The notes beneath the pieces are model-generated. The model saw only the letters and a list, made by a program, of their open reading frames with translations. It did no database searches and was not told the origin of the DNA. Source: Amycolatopsis sp. EV170708-02-1 (GTDB lineage: Bacteria; Actinomycetota; Actinomycetes; Mycobacteriales; Pseudonocardiaceae). From it: a stretch of DNA of 64,000 bases. Every line of letters begins with the position of its first letter. The stretch's first letter is position 1. Shown here piece by piece: positions 34,445-42,045 of this stretch. The position numbers and the translations under genes were made by a program. The DNA lies in assembly GCF_022479115.1 (NCBI RefSeq), contig NZ_CP092497.1, forward strand, positions 1,550,001 to 1,614,000. The letters are read 5' to 3'.

Positions 34445-34490
34445 CTCGTGAGTGGCAAGGACGGTTAGAACCGTCCTTGCCACTCACGAG
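34445..34490. terminator. 46-bp palindrome, GGACGGTT family, copy 2
   Basis: Perfect 22-bp arms around AG, differing from copy 1 by a compensated base pair (GGCAAGG / CCTTGCC in place of GGTAAGG / CCTTACC). This preserves the stem and supports a role for the structure. It follows the glycosidase gene. Confidence 0.65.
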
Positions 34491-34521
34491 GGCGATGACC
34501 ACTCCCGGTAACCTTGCCTCC

Positions 34522-35274
34522 ATGACCGGCCCGGACACCCCCGCCTCCTTCAAGCTCGCGTACGTCCCCGGCGTGACGCCCTCGAAGTGGGTCCGGATCT
34601 GGGACGAGCGGTCGCCCGACGTTCCGCTCGAACTCGTCCAGACGACGGCCGCCGAGGCGGTCGGGCTGGTCCGGGAGCGTGCGGTGGACGCCGTCCTGCT
34701 GCGGCTCCCGATCGATCGCGAGGGCCTCCACGCGATCCCGCTCTACACCGAGACGACGGTCGTGGTCGTCCCGAAGGAGCATCTGGTCGCCGCCGCGGAC
34801 GAGGTCTCCGTCGACGACATCGCCGACGAGGTCGTGCTGCACCCGCTCGACGACACACTGGATTGGGAAGCGCCGCCGGGCAAACCCGCGCTGGAGCGGC
34901 CCGCCACCACCGCGGACGCCATCGAGCTGGTCGCCGCCGGGGTCGGGGTCCTGATCGTCCCGCAGTCGCTCGCGCGGCTGCACCACCGGCGTGACCTGAC
35001 CTACCGTCCGATCTCCGGGACTCCGGAGTCGGGGGTCGCGCTGTCCTGGCCGGACGACGAGACCACCGACCTGATGGAGCAGTTCATCGGGATCGTCCGA
35101 GGCCGGACGGTCAACAGCACCCGCGGGCGGCAGCAGTCCCAGGAGAAGTCGGCGCCGGTGAAGAAGGCCCCCGCGAAGGGCAACCGCCCGCAGGCCGGCG
35201 GCCGGAAGCCGCAATCGGGGAACCGCCGCGCTCCCCAAGGCGGGAAACGCGGCAAGCCCCGTCGTCGCGGCTAG
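34522..35274 (+). CDS. LysR substrate-binding-domain protein without HTH
   Basis: A 250-residue protein. Residues 8 to about 200 look like the effector-binding domain of LysR regulators (FKLAYVPGVTPSKWVRIW, VDAVLLRLPIDREGLHAIPL, AIELVAAGVGVLIVPQSLARL), but the DNA-binding helix-turn-helix is absent. The last 45 residues are a Lys/Arg/Gly/Pro-rich basic tail (KKAPAKGNRPQAGGRKPQ) that could bind nucleic acid. It converges on the DUF5997 gene, a partnership I have seen in other actinobacteria. The ATG at 34522 is the only reasonable start. Its function is unknown. Confidence 0.82.
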   Translation: MTGPDTPASFKLAYVPGVTPSKWVRIWDERSPDVPLELVQTTAAEAVGLVRERAVDAVLLRLPIDREGLHAIPLYTETTVVVVPKEHLVAAADEVSVDDIADEVVLHPLDDTLDWEAPPGKPALERPATTADAIELVAAGVGVLIVPQSLARLHHRRDLTYRPISGTPESGVALSWPDDETTDLMEQFIGIVRGRTVNSTRGRQQSQEKSAPVKKAPAKGNRPQAGGRKPQSGNRRAPQGGKRGKPRRRG

Positions 35275-35299
35275 CTCTGCGCCCCGTCGGCTCACGAGA

Positions 35300-35356
35300 G
35301 GCGTCGCGAAAGCCACTTTCGCGACGCCTGATGTCCCGAAAGTGGCTTTCGGGACA
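35300..35356. terminator. Twin palindromes, GAAAGTGGCTTTC family, copy 2
   Basis: Two adjacent perfect hairpins: 35300-35328 (GGCGTCGCGAAAG-CCA-CTTTCGCGACGCC split) and 35332-35356 (TGTCCCGAAAG, CTTTCGGGACA arms). Each half is symmetric here, whereas copy 1 pairs across its whole length. It lies between two convergent genes and should act in both directions. Confidence 0.6.
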
Positions 35357-35387
35357 TGCTCGGGCCGGGTAAGCCCGCGTGTCGCGG

Positions 35388-35765
35388 TCAGCTCTCGCTG
35401 CGCGCGGCCTTGAGCCGAGCCTCTTCCTTGCGCACCTCGGCCTGCGTCTCGCGCTCCCGCTGCAGCCAGCCGGGGTTTTCGGACTTGACCGCGTCGATCT
35501 CCTCGGTGGTGAGGGCGCCGGTGATACCGCCACGCGCCAGCCCGCTGATGGAGACGCCCAGCTTCGCCGCGATGACCGGACGCGGATGCGGTCCGTTGCG
35601 GCGCAGCTCCCGCAGCCACTCCGGCGGCTCGGCCTGCAGCGCGTTCAGCTCGTCGCGGGAGACGACACCCTCCTGGAACTCCGCCGGGGTCGCCTCCAGG
35701 TACACACCCAGCTTCTTCGCCGCTGTCGCGGGCTTCATCGTTTGAGGGGTTTTCTGCGACGTCAT
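35388..35765 (-). CDS. DUF5997 family protein
   Basis: A 125-residue protein rich in charged residues with MKPATAAKKLGVYLEATPAE, then VSRDELNALQAEPPEWLREL and AAKLGVSISGLARGGITGAL. It is an actinobacterial family of unknown role, probably cytoplasmic. The two similar Pro-Glu-Trp-Leu segments suggest an internal duplication. The start is the ATG at 35765; a GTG or ATG further upstream lacks family homology. Confidence 0.82.
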   Translation of the reverse strand: MTSQKTPQTMKPATAAKKLGVYLEATPAEFQEGVVSRDELNALQAEPPEWLRELRRNGPHPRPVIAAKLGVSISGLARGGITGALTTEEIDAVKSENPGWLQRERETQAEVRKEEARLKAARSES

Positions 35766-35813
35766 TGCCTCAGGGTAACGAGCGGCCCCGGCACCGCCGA
35801 TCACACCCGGTGA

Positions 35814-36083
35814 TCAGCCCTCGGCCTGGTCTTCGAGAAGGTTCGGCAGCGGACGCCGCGGCTCGCGGACACCGGAGGGGTCTCCACCGCCCGTGATCCA
35901 GACGGTCACCACGCTCCACCGCGGCAGATGTGTTCCGGCGGCGGGTACTTGCGCGATGACGAGGCCGTTCAGGAGGGGGTGCGGGCTGTCCGGATCGGGG
36001 CCCTGCAGTGACAAGCCCGCTTCGTACCCGGACAACCAGGCGTCGAGCGCCTGCTTTCCCACGAAGTCCGGCACCACGGCCAC
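35814..36083 (-). CDS. Stand-alone PASTA-domain protein
   Basis: This 89-residue protein starts VVPDFVGKQALDAWLSGYEAGL and contains IAQVPAAGTHLPRWSVVTVWI, a single PASTA domain. PASTA domains normally sit outside the membrane on Ser/Thr kinases or penicillin-binding proteins and bind peptidoglycan or muropeptides. Here there is no signal peptide or membrane segment. The start is GTG at 36083. Its role is unknown. Confidence 0.75.
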   Translation of the reverse strand: MAVVPDFVGKQALDAWLSGYEAGLSLQGPDPDSPHPLLNGLVIAQVPAAGTHLPRWSVVTVWITGGGDPSGVREPRRPLPNLLEDQAEG

Positions 36084-36110
36084 GGTTCCTCACCCAGGGC
36101 CAGGGTACCG

Positions 36111-37127
36111 TCAGGCGCCCTTCGCCGGGAGGGCCACGACACCGAATCCGGTGAGCACCCCCGCCACGGCGACCGCCGCGAGGATCACCCAGGTGACCGG
36201 ATGCCCGAGATTGAGCGTCCAGTAGGTCCCGACCCGCCGGTGCACCAGCAGCGCCGGATCGTTCCGGTTCAGGTACACCATCCCGGCCGCGTACCAGTGC
36301 CGGTCGTCGTCACGCTGTTCGTAGCGGGTCTCCGGTTCGTCGCCGCCGCGCGGCAACCGGTGCCCGGCGTCGCCCGCCCGGACGGTGAAACCGAGCCACG
36401 CGATGAACGCGGCGGCGAGGGGAAGGTACGCCACGATCGTCACCGGCACCGTCGTTTCGACGACACCCCACAGTTGAAGCGAGAGGACGAGCAGTGTCGC
36501 GTTGACGCAGCCCGCGGAGATCAGCACCAGAGCGAGCACGCCGTGCAAATACTCCCGATAACGCGAAGCCGACGTCGACGGTCGCGCGGCGTCGATCTCC
36601 GGCCTGGCCCGTGAGATCGCGACGGCCATGAGCGAGACCAGCACGGTGACCAGGGCCTGAGCGAAGACCGTCGAGAAGCCCGCCGCACCCGTGAACCACC
36701 CGGTGGCCGCCGTGGCGAGCGCGAGGGCCACGGCGGGCGTCAGAAGAATCCACTGTGGACGAACGGGATCCGCGCGCAGCGAGGTGTCGGCGGTGACCGT
36801 CTGCCGCGTGCCGGAAAACCAGCCTTCCTCGCGTTTCGCGGCGGCGATCGAGCGGTGGGCCAGACCGCCGAGCAGCGAATAGGCGGCGGTGAGGGCGAGT
36901 AGGACGACTTCGGGCGCGAGCCATCCGGAGAGGACCACGACGCAGGCGGCGATCGCGCCGACGCCGATACCCCGGTTGTAGCGGCGGCGAGCGAGGAGGA
37001 TGACGGCCTCACCGGAACGCCGGGCCGGGACCCGGACGCCGAAGGGGAGTGTCGGCCGGGCAAGCGCGGGCGCGGAGCCGAACGCGGCCGCGGTGAACGC
37101 GATCAGGGCCAGGTGCAGCCAGATCAT
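36111..37127 (-). CDS. Integral membrane protein, DUF1648/DUF5808-like
   Basis: A 338-residue protein with about eight membrane segments and a cytoplasmic stretch DRHWYAAGMVYLNRNDPALLV near residue 290, which resembles the DUF5808 motif of YtrA-linked membrane proteins. The ATG at 37127 overlaps the stop of the GntR-type regulator (ATGA). The frame stays open further upstream, but that part is a shadow of the regulator gene. It is probably co-regulated by, and partnered with, the regulator. Transport or signalling functions are possible. Confidence 0.82.
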   Translation of the reverse strand: MIWLHLALIAFTAAAFGSAPALARPTLPFGVRVPARRSGEAVILLARRRYNRGIGVGAIAACVVVLSGWLAPEVVLLALTAAYSLLGGLAHRSIAAAKREEGWFSGTRQTVTADTSLRADPVRPQWILLTPAVALALATAATGWFTGAAGFSTVFAQALVTVLVSLMAVAISRARPEIDAARPSTSASRYREYLHGVLALVLISAGCVNATLLVLSLQLWGVVETTVPVTIVAYLPLAAAFIAWLGFTVRAGDAGHRLPRGGDEPETRYEQRDDDRHWYAAGMVYLNRNDPALLVHRRVGTYWTLNLGHPVTWVILAAVAVAGVLTGFGVVALPAKGA

Positions 37128-37519
37128 CGCCGCGCGCTCATCGCGAAGGAGTCCAACACCGCTTCGCATCGGCTCGTCACCTCGCGCGGGCCCACACCGA
37201 GAGCGACCGCCTCGGCGAGCAGGGTGCGCAGGCGCTCCTGCCACTCGTCCGCGTAACCGTCCTCCGCCGGTCCGGAGGTGGCGTCCCGCCGGACGACCGC
37301 GCCGGTCTTGCGGTTGATGCGGATGAACCCCTGGGTCCGCAGCAGGTCGTAGGCCTTGTTCACGGTGTGGAAATTGATCGCCAGGTCGGCGCCGAGTTGC
37401 CGGGTGGAGGGCAAGGCGCTGCCCTCGGTGAGCACGCCATCGGCGACGGCTTCGACGATCCGGTCGCGGATCTGCTGGTAGATCGGAACCTCGCTGTCGA
37501 GGTCGAGAGTCAGCAACAC
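37124..37519 (-). CDS. GntR-family regulator, YtrA subfamily
   Basis: This 131-residue regulator has the GntR winged helix (PIYQQIRDRIVEAVADGVL, LPSTRQLGADLAINFHTVNKAYDLLRTQGFI) and only a short C-terminal dimerisation helix, as in YtrA. Start is GTG at 37519. YtrA regulators usually control an adjacent membrane-protein or ABC operon in response to cell-wall stress, which fits the coupled gene downstream. A direct TGCTATA repeat upstream may be its operator. Confidence 0.9.
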   Translation of the reverse strand: MLLTLDLDSEVPIYQQIRDRIVEAVADGVLTEGSALPSTRQLGADLAINFHTVNKAYDLLRTQGFIRINRKTGAVVRRDATSGPAEDGYADEWQERLRTLLAEAVALGVGPREVTSRCEAVLDSFAMSARR

Positions 37520-37533
37520 CGGTCAAGGATATC

Positions 37534-37551
37534 TGCTATACACTTGCTATA
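37534..37551. promoter_or_regulatory. Candidate YtrA operator/promoter region
   Basis: TGCTATA occurs at 37534-37540 and 37545-37551, an 11-bp (one helical turn) repeat in an A+T-rich patch directly upstream of the regulator's GTG. Read on the minus strand it gives TATAGCA boxes that could serve as -10 elements. This is autoregulation by inference. Confidence 0.35.
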
Positions 37552-37590
37552 ACAGCTACATCAGCTGACTGAGTGGGGAAGGTGGTCGTG

Positions 37591-37941
37591 ATGGCGACGA
37601 TCGACATCGTCGATGGCGGGGTGCGGGTGAGGTTCTCGTCCTGGGAGCGGCTGGCCGTGTGGCGTGACGAAGTGGTCGTGCCGCACTCGGCGATCAAGGC
37701 CGTCGAGCTCGTCGAAAAACCCGTGCGACGGACGCGCGGGGGACGGGTCGGGATGTTGATCAGCGGAGTGCTGAAGGTGGGTTATTGGGGGCTGGGGACG
37801 GGGATGCGCCAGCTGGTGTCGGTTCGCCGGGGTGTGCCGGGGCTGCGGATCGAGATCGATCGCGGGATCGCCGGGCTCCCCGTCGACGAGGTGCTCGTCA
37901 GCGTGCCGAACGCGGCGGATCTCGTCGGGGTGCTCGTCTAG
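37591..37941 (+). CDS. Conserved hypothetical protein
   Basis: A 116-residue protein (MATIDIVDGGVRVRFSSWER...) with a hydrophobic central stretch (MLISGVLKVGYWGLG) and a C-terminal VPNAADLVGVL. The pattern resembles small PH-like (bPH_2) domain proteins, but I cannot assign it firmly. The ATG at 37591 is chosen because GGGGAAGG lies 8 bp upstream; a GTG at 37573 is possible. Its stop overlaps the convergent next gene by 4 bp. Confidence 0.65.
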   Translation: MATIDIVDGGVRVRFSSWERLAVWRDEVVVPHSAIKAVELVEKPVRRTRGGRVGMLISGVLKVGYWGLGTGMRQLVSVRRGVPGLRIEIDRGIAGLPVDEVLVSVPNAADLVGVLV

Positions 37942-38432
37942 AGGTAGTCGAAGAACCGGTCCCACCAGGAAGGTGGCCGATCCGGCGGATACAGCGCGTC
38001 GAATCCGCTGATCCCGGTGTACTTGGTCCACAGCGGGTGTTCGGAGACGGGCAGGTAGCCGAGCGCTTCCAGCTCGTCTTCGACCCGTCTTCGCGCCGGC
38101 GCCGGGAAGAACTCGCGTTCCTCGTCTTCGTCGTAGCTGCCCGGGTTTCCCAGTGTCACCGCGACGAGGCCGCCGAAATTGCTGACCGTCACGGTCACCT
38201 GGTCCAGTGCGGCGGTCGCGCTCGCCGGGATGACGATCCTGCCGAGATGGCTGGCGTCTTGGACGTCGCGGTCCACTTCGCAGGTGCAGCCGAATCGGCG
38301 GGAGAGCCGTTCGGCCAATCGCTCGAATCGGGCTCGTTCGGCCGGTCCGTCGAAGTCGTGCGGCACCTCCCAGTGGCCGGGTTGGTCCAGCTCGCGCAGC
38401 AGTGCCCAGGTCTGCTGTTCGTCGAGGGGCAT
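37938..38432 (-). CDS. Conserved hypothetical protein
   Basis: This 164-residue protein (MPLDEQQTWALLRELDQPGH...) has no signal peptide or membrane helix. It is acidic, Trp-rich at the C-terminus (PPSWWDRFFDYL), and has a central beta-rich part VTVTVSNFGGLVAVTLG. I do not recognise the family. Its last 4 bp overlap the convergent gene before it. The 210 bp upstream hold the promoter of the next rightward gene. Confidence 0.7.
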   Translation of the reverse strand: MPLDEQQTWALLRELDQPGHWEVPHDFDGPAERARFERLAERLSRRFGCTCEVDRDVQDASHLGRIVIPASATAALDQVTVTVSNFGGLVAVTLGNPGSYDEDEEREFFPAPARRRVEDELEALGYLPVSEHPLWTKYTGISGFDALYPPDRPPSWWDRFFDYL

Positions 38433-38643
38433 CGTCGCCTCCCGGCCTCGGGTGGTCTAGTCCACTTACCGGACTGACCTTAGCCAGCCGCGTCCCGCCC
38501 GGACAATGGTGGGACGAATTCCGGTCGAAATTTTTCGCAGGGTAGCGCCAGCACCACCCGGGATCCGGGAGCCTGCACTCCTGATCTTCGCGTCCGGTTC
38601 GGCCAGTGTTGTCGGTGTCGATCTCGTCGGAGAAGGAGTGCGA

Positions 38644-39780
38644 ATGACGGTACGCAAGGGTGTGGTCGTCCTGACGGTGGCGGGCCTGATGGGCGCCGCG
38701 TGGACGACGGCGGCGGACGCGGCCCCGGCCAAGGGAACGGAGCTGCGGAAGAGCCTCGACTCGTTGGTGAGCCAGGAGAAATTCCCCGCCGTGCTGGCCT
38801 CCGTGAGCGACGGCAGGCGGACGACGTCGCTGGTCGCGGGCTCGTCGCGGATCGACCGCCAGGTCCCGGTCCCGCGTGACGGCAGGGTGCGGGCGGGCAG
38901 CAACACCAAGACGTTCACGGCGGTCGCGGTCCTGCAGCTGGTGGCCGAGGGCAAGGTGGAACTGGACGCGCCGATCGAGAAGTACCTGCCCGGTATCGTG
39001 CGCGGGGAGGGCATCGACGCCGGCAAGATCACCATCCGGCACCTTCTCCAGCACACCAGCGGGCTGCCGAACTACACCGAGTACCTGGGCCTTCAGGACT
39101 TCGAACAGGTGCAGCACCGGTATTTCCCCACCCACGAACTGCTCGCTGCGGCACTGAGCCACCCGGCGAAGTTCGCGCCCGGCACCAAATGGGAGTACAG
39201 CAACACCGGCTACCTGCTGGCGGGCATGGTGATCGAGAAGGTGACCGGGCGCCCGATCCAGGAGCAGATCACCGAACGCGTGATCAAGAAGGCGGGGTTG
39301 AAGAACACCTACTGGCCGCAGGTCGGCGACCAGACCATTCAGGGACGGCACCCGCAGGGCTACGCGGTCGGCAACGCCGCCACCGGCAAGGTGATCGACG
39401 CGACCGAACTGGATCCGTCCTGGGGCGGTGCCGCCGGCCAGCTGATCTCGACGCCCGGTGACCTCGGCGAATTCTTCCGGGTACTGCTCGAAGGCAGGCT
39501 GCTGCCGGCCGCGCAGCTGGCCGAAATGCGGAAGACGGTCGACGCGCCGTTGTACCCGGGGACGAAGTACGGACTCGGCCTGATGAGCAACCCGCTCAGC
39601 TGCGGCGGCGTGTACTGGGGCCACGGCGGGGACATCCACGGGTTCGAAACCCGCGGCGGGGCCACGGAAGACGGCCGCACCGTCGGGCTCGCGGTGACCG
39701 CCATGCCGGGGACGTTCGGCGACTTCGAAAAGGGCTCCAAGGCCGTGATGGCCACTGTGGACACGGCCTTCTGCAAGTGA
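38644..39780 (+). CDS. Secreted serine beta-lactamase/DD-carboxypeptidase family protein
   Basis: A 378-residue class C beta-lactamase-fold protein with a signal peptide ending at about residue 28 (TTAADAAP). Motif 1 is SNTK (nucleophile Ser and Lys, about residues 84-87), motif 2 YSNTGY (about 184) and motif 3 GHGGD (about 328). Such proteins include DD-peptidases, esterases and beta-lactamases; the HGG third motif is closer to the Streptomyces R61-type DD-peptidase. GGAGAAGGAG precedes the ATG. It ends at a palindromic terminator shared with the convergent gene. Confidence 0.88.
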   Translation: MTVRKGVVVLTVAGLMGAAWTTAADAAPAKGTELRKSLDSLVSQEKFPAVLASVSDGRRTTSLVAGSSRIDRQVPVPRDGRVRAGSNTKTFTAVAVLQLVAEGKVELDAPIEKYLPGIVRGEGIDAGKITIRHLLQHTSGLPNYTEYLGLQDFEQVQHRYFPTHELLAAALSHPAKFAPGTKWEYSNTGYLLAGMVIEKVTGRPIQEQITERVIKKAGLKNTYWPQVGDQTIQGRHPQGYAVGNAATGKVIDATELDPSWGGAAGQLISTPGDLGEFFRVLLEGRLLPAAQLAEMRKTVDAPLYPGTKYGLGLMSNPLSCGGVYWGHGGDIHGFETRGGATEDGRTVGLAVTAMPGTFGDFEKGSKAVMATVDTAFCK

Positions 39781-39788
39781 CCACGGAC

Positions 39789-39833
39789 GTCGTGAAAGCC
39801 ACTTCCGCAGGTCGCGGAAGTGGCTTTCACGAC
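39789..39833. terminator. Palindrome, GAAAGTGGCTTTC family, copy 3
   Basis: Perfect 20-bp arms 39789-39808 and 39814-39833 (GCGGAAGTGGCTTTCACGAC) around AGGTC. It fills nearly the whole gap between two convergent genes and should terminate both. Confidence 0.65.
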
Positions 39834-39836
39834 CGA

Positions 39837-40586
39837 TCACCCGTCGAGCTCGCCGATGGCGGCACGGAATCCCTCCAGTGCCGCGCGATAGAAGCGCGGA
39901 CCGTAGGACACCCGCGCCACACCGAGTTCGCGGAGCGCGGCCAGCTCCAGTTCCTCCCCGACGTTCCCGTTCACCGGGCACGCGAGTTCGGTGACCAGCG
40001 TGGCGAGATCGTCCCGGCGCCGCACTCCGATCGGGTACACGCAGTCGGCGCCGGCCTCCCGGTAGAGCCTGCCCCGCCGGACGGCCTCGGCGAGCCTGCC
40101 GGGCTCCGGGATCCCGCGGTCGCCCAGGAACGTGTCGATCCGGGCGTTGACGACGATCGGGACCCCGGCGTCCTTCGCGGCCGCTCGGATCTCCGCGATC
40201 CGCGCGGCGTGCGCGTCCGCGTCGGCCAGTCCGCCGGACCGGTGATCGGTGTCCTCCAGGTTGCAGCCCACGGCTCCGGTCTCCAGCAGCCGTTCCACGA
40301 ATTCCTTCGGCGCCAGGCCGTAGCCCGCCTCCGCGTCGACGGTGACCGGCACCGGGACCACGCGGGCGATCCGCGCCGCCGCCGCGAACATCTCCCGCCA
40401 CGGCGCGCCTTCGCCGTCGGGGTATCCGAGCATCGCCGAGACGGCGGCGCTGGCCGTGGCGATCGCCGGGAAACCCGCCTCCGCCACGATTTCGGCGCTC
40501 GCCGCGTCCCAGACGTTCGGCAGCACGAGCATTTCGCCGCTGTGCAGGCTTCGCAGTGTTTCGGCTCGCGTCTTCGGATCGGTCAT
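39837..40586 (-). CDS. Isocitrate lyase/PEP mutase superfamily protein
   Basis: A 249-residue protein of the ICL/PEPM barrel family: LVLPNVWDAASAEIVAEAGF, VTVDAEAGYG and CNLEDTDHRSGGLAD. The EDTD segment replaces the ED-Q/N element of true phosphonomutases, and the KxCGH loop of isocitrate lyase is absent. It is probably a C-C or P-C bond lyase of unknown substrate, perhaps an oxaloacetate- or 2-methylisocitrate-lyase-like enzyme. Its ATG overlaps the stop of the DHA2 transporter gene upstream, so the two are co-transcribed. Confidence 0.87.
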   Translation of the reverse strand: MTDPKTRAETLRSLHSGEMLVLPNVWDAASAEIVAEAGFPAIATASAAVSAMLGYPDGEGAPWREMFAAAARIARVVPVPVTVDAEAGYGLAPKEFVERLLETGAVGCNLEDTDHRSGGLADADAHAARIAEIRAAAKDAGVPIVVNARIDTFLGDRGIPEPGRLAEAVRRGRLYREAGADCVYPIGVRRRDDLATLVTELACPVNGNVGEELELAALRELGVARVSYGPRFYRAALEGFRAAIGELDG

Positions 40587-41968
40587 CGATTTCCTCCTTG
40601 GTCGGTAGTGGACAGTGCGGCCGGCATGCCCAGGGCGACGAGCAAGCCGATGAAGGCGAACGCGACGACAGCGGCCATCGCCGCGGTGAACCCGCTGCCG
40701 AATTCCTCGGGGGACAGATGGCTTCCGGCACCGGCGAAGACGGCGACCACCACCGCCACCCCGAAGACCCCGCCGAAGATCCGCAGCGTCATGAACGCGC
40801 CGGACGCCTGGCCGATCTCGCCGGGCCGGACCGCTCCGACGGCCGAACGTTGTGCGGCGGGCATGGCCGACGTGATGCCGACGCCGCTGACGATCAGCCC
40901 CGGCAGCAGGATCGCGTAGCCCGCACCGGGTCGGGCGACCAGCACGATCCAGCTCATGCCGATCGTCTGGAGCAGCAAGCCGATGGCGACGAAGGTGCGC
41001 GCGCTGTACTTGTCCGCCAGCTTTCCGGCGAGGGGCGCGCAGATCATCAGGGTCGCGGTCCACGGCATCATCCGCAGCCCGGCTTCGAACGGCCCGAGAC
41101 CTTGCGCGGTCTGGAAGTACTGGGGCAGGAAGAACAACGTGCCGTACAGCGAGGCGAAGACACAGAAATTCGCCGCGTTGGCCGTCGAGAACGCCCTCAG
41201 CCGGAAGAACCGCATCGGCAGCATCGGCGCTTCGCTGCGGTGCTCCCACCACACGAAGGCGGCCACCAGCGCGACGCCGACGGACAGCGTGCTCAGGACC
41301 TCGGCACTGTCCCAGCCCGCGGGGTTCCCCCGGACCAAGCCCCAGACGATGCCCAGCGAACCCAGCGTCACCAGGACGACGCCGCCCTGGTCGAACCGGT
41401 TTCCCGGACCGGTGCTCTCGTCGACGCGCCGGAGGGTCAGCAGGACCGCGACCACACCGACCGGCAGGTTGAGCCAGAAGATCCACTGCCACGCCAGCCC
41501 TTCGGCGATGACCCCGCCGATGAACGGTCCGCTGAACGTCGCCAGCCCGGTGAGCCCCAGATAGAGCCCCATCGCCTTTCCCCGCCGATCGGGCGGGAAG
41601 ATCGCGCTGATCAGGGTGAGCGACAGCGGCAGCACCATCGCGGCACCGGCGCCCTGCACCGCCCGCGCGGCGATCAGCGTGCCGATGTCCGCGGACACCG
41701 CGCAGCCCGCCGAGGCGACGGTGAACACGGTGAGACCGGTGACGAACATCCGGCGGCGGCCGAACCGGTCACCGAGCGCCGCCCCGGTGAGCAGCAGCAC
41801 GGCGAAGCTGAGGTTGTAGGCGTTGACGATCCATTCGAGCTGTTCGATCGACGCGGACAGATCCGCGCGGACCGTGCCCAGCGCCGTCGTCACGACCTGG
41901 CTGTCCAGCGCCATCATGAACGACGCCAGTGAGGCGAGCCCCAGGACCCACGCCTGCTTGGGGGTCAA
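40583..41968 (-). CDS. DHA2-family MFS drug/metabolite exporter
   Basis: A 461-residue major-facilitator protein with 14 likely membrane segments. The motif-A loop is GDRFGRRRMFV (about residue 70), and motif C is GPFIGGVIAEGLAWQWIFWLNLP, the mark of 14-helix EmrB/QacA-type exporters. The chosen start is the TTG at 41968, because AGGAG lies 5 bp upstream and homology begins there (TPKQAWVLGLASLASFM); an ATG at 42010 would add 14 unconserved residues. No regulator is adjacent on this strand. Confidence 0.88.
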   Translation of the reverse strand: MTPKQAWVLGLASLASFMMALDSQVVTTALGTVRADLSASIEQLEWIVNAYNLSFAVLLLTGAALGDRFGRRRMFVTGLTVFTVASAGCAVSADIGTLIAARAVQGAGAAMVLPLSLTLISAIFPPDRRGKAMGLYLGLTGLATFSGPFIGGVIAEGLAWQWIFWLNLPVGVVAVLLTLRRVDESTGPGNRFDQGGVVLVTLGSLGIVWGLVRGNPAGWDSAEVLSTLSVGVALVAAFVWWEHRSEAPMLPMRFFRLRAFSTANAANFCVFASLYGTLFFLPQYFQTAQGLGPFEAGLRMMPWTATLMICAPLAGKLADKYSARTFVAIGLLLQTIGMSWIVLVARPGAGYAILLPGLIVSGVGITSAMPAAQRSAVGAVRPGEIGQASGAFMTLRIFGGVFGVAVVVAVFAGAGSHLSPEEFGSGFTAAMAAVVAFAFIGLLVALGMPAALSTTDQGGNR

Positions 41969-42045
41969 GTTTTCTCCTAGGTGGAAGTGATTCCGGGCAT
42001 GACAGGGCACACGCCCGACGGGGCGTGGCCAAGGAAGTCCTGCGA

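Noticed and set aside
31677..34553. A 958-residue frame on the minus strand opposite the glycosidase
   Set aside because: It is an arginine/aspartate/valine-rich mirror of a strongly supported GH2-AbfB gene, a common high-GC shadow, and has no recognisable domain.
37938..37941. 4-bp convergent overlap as an unusual feature
   Set aside because: Overlaps of this size (also at 57991-57994 and 60395-60398) arise from complementary stop codons (TTAG/CTAA) and are routine here.
39837..40586. True isocitrate lyase or phosphonomutase
   Set aside because: The protein has the family fold but lacks the KxCGH loop, and its ED-containing segment is not that of PEP mutase; only the superfamily is safe.
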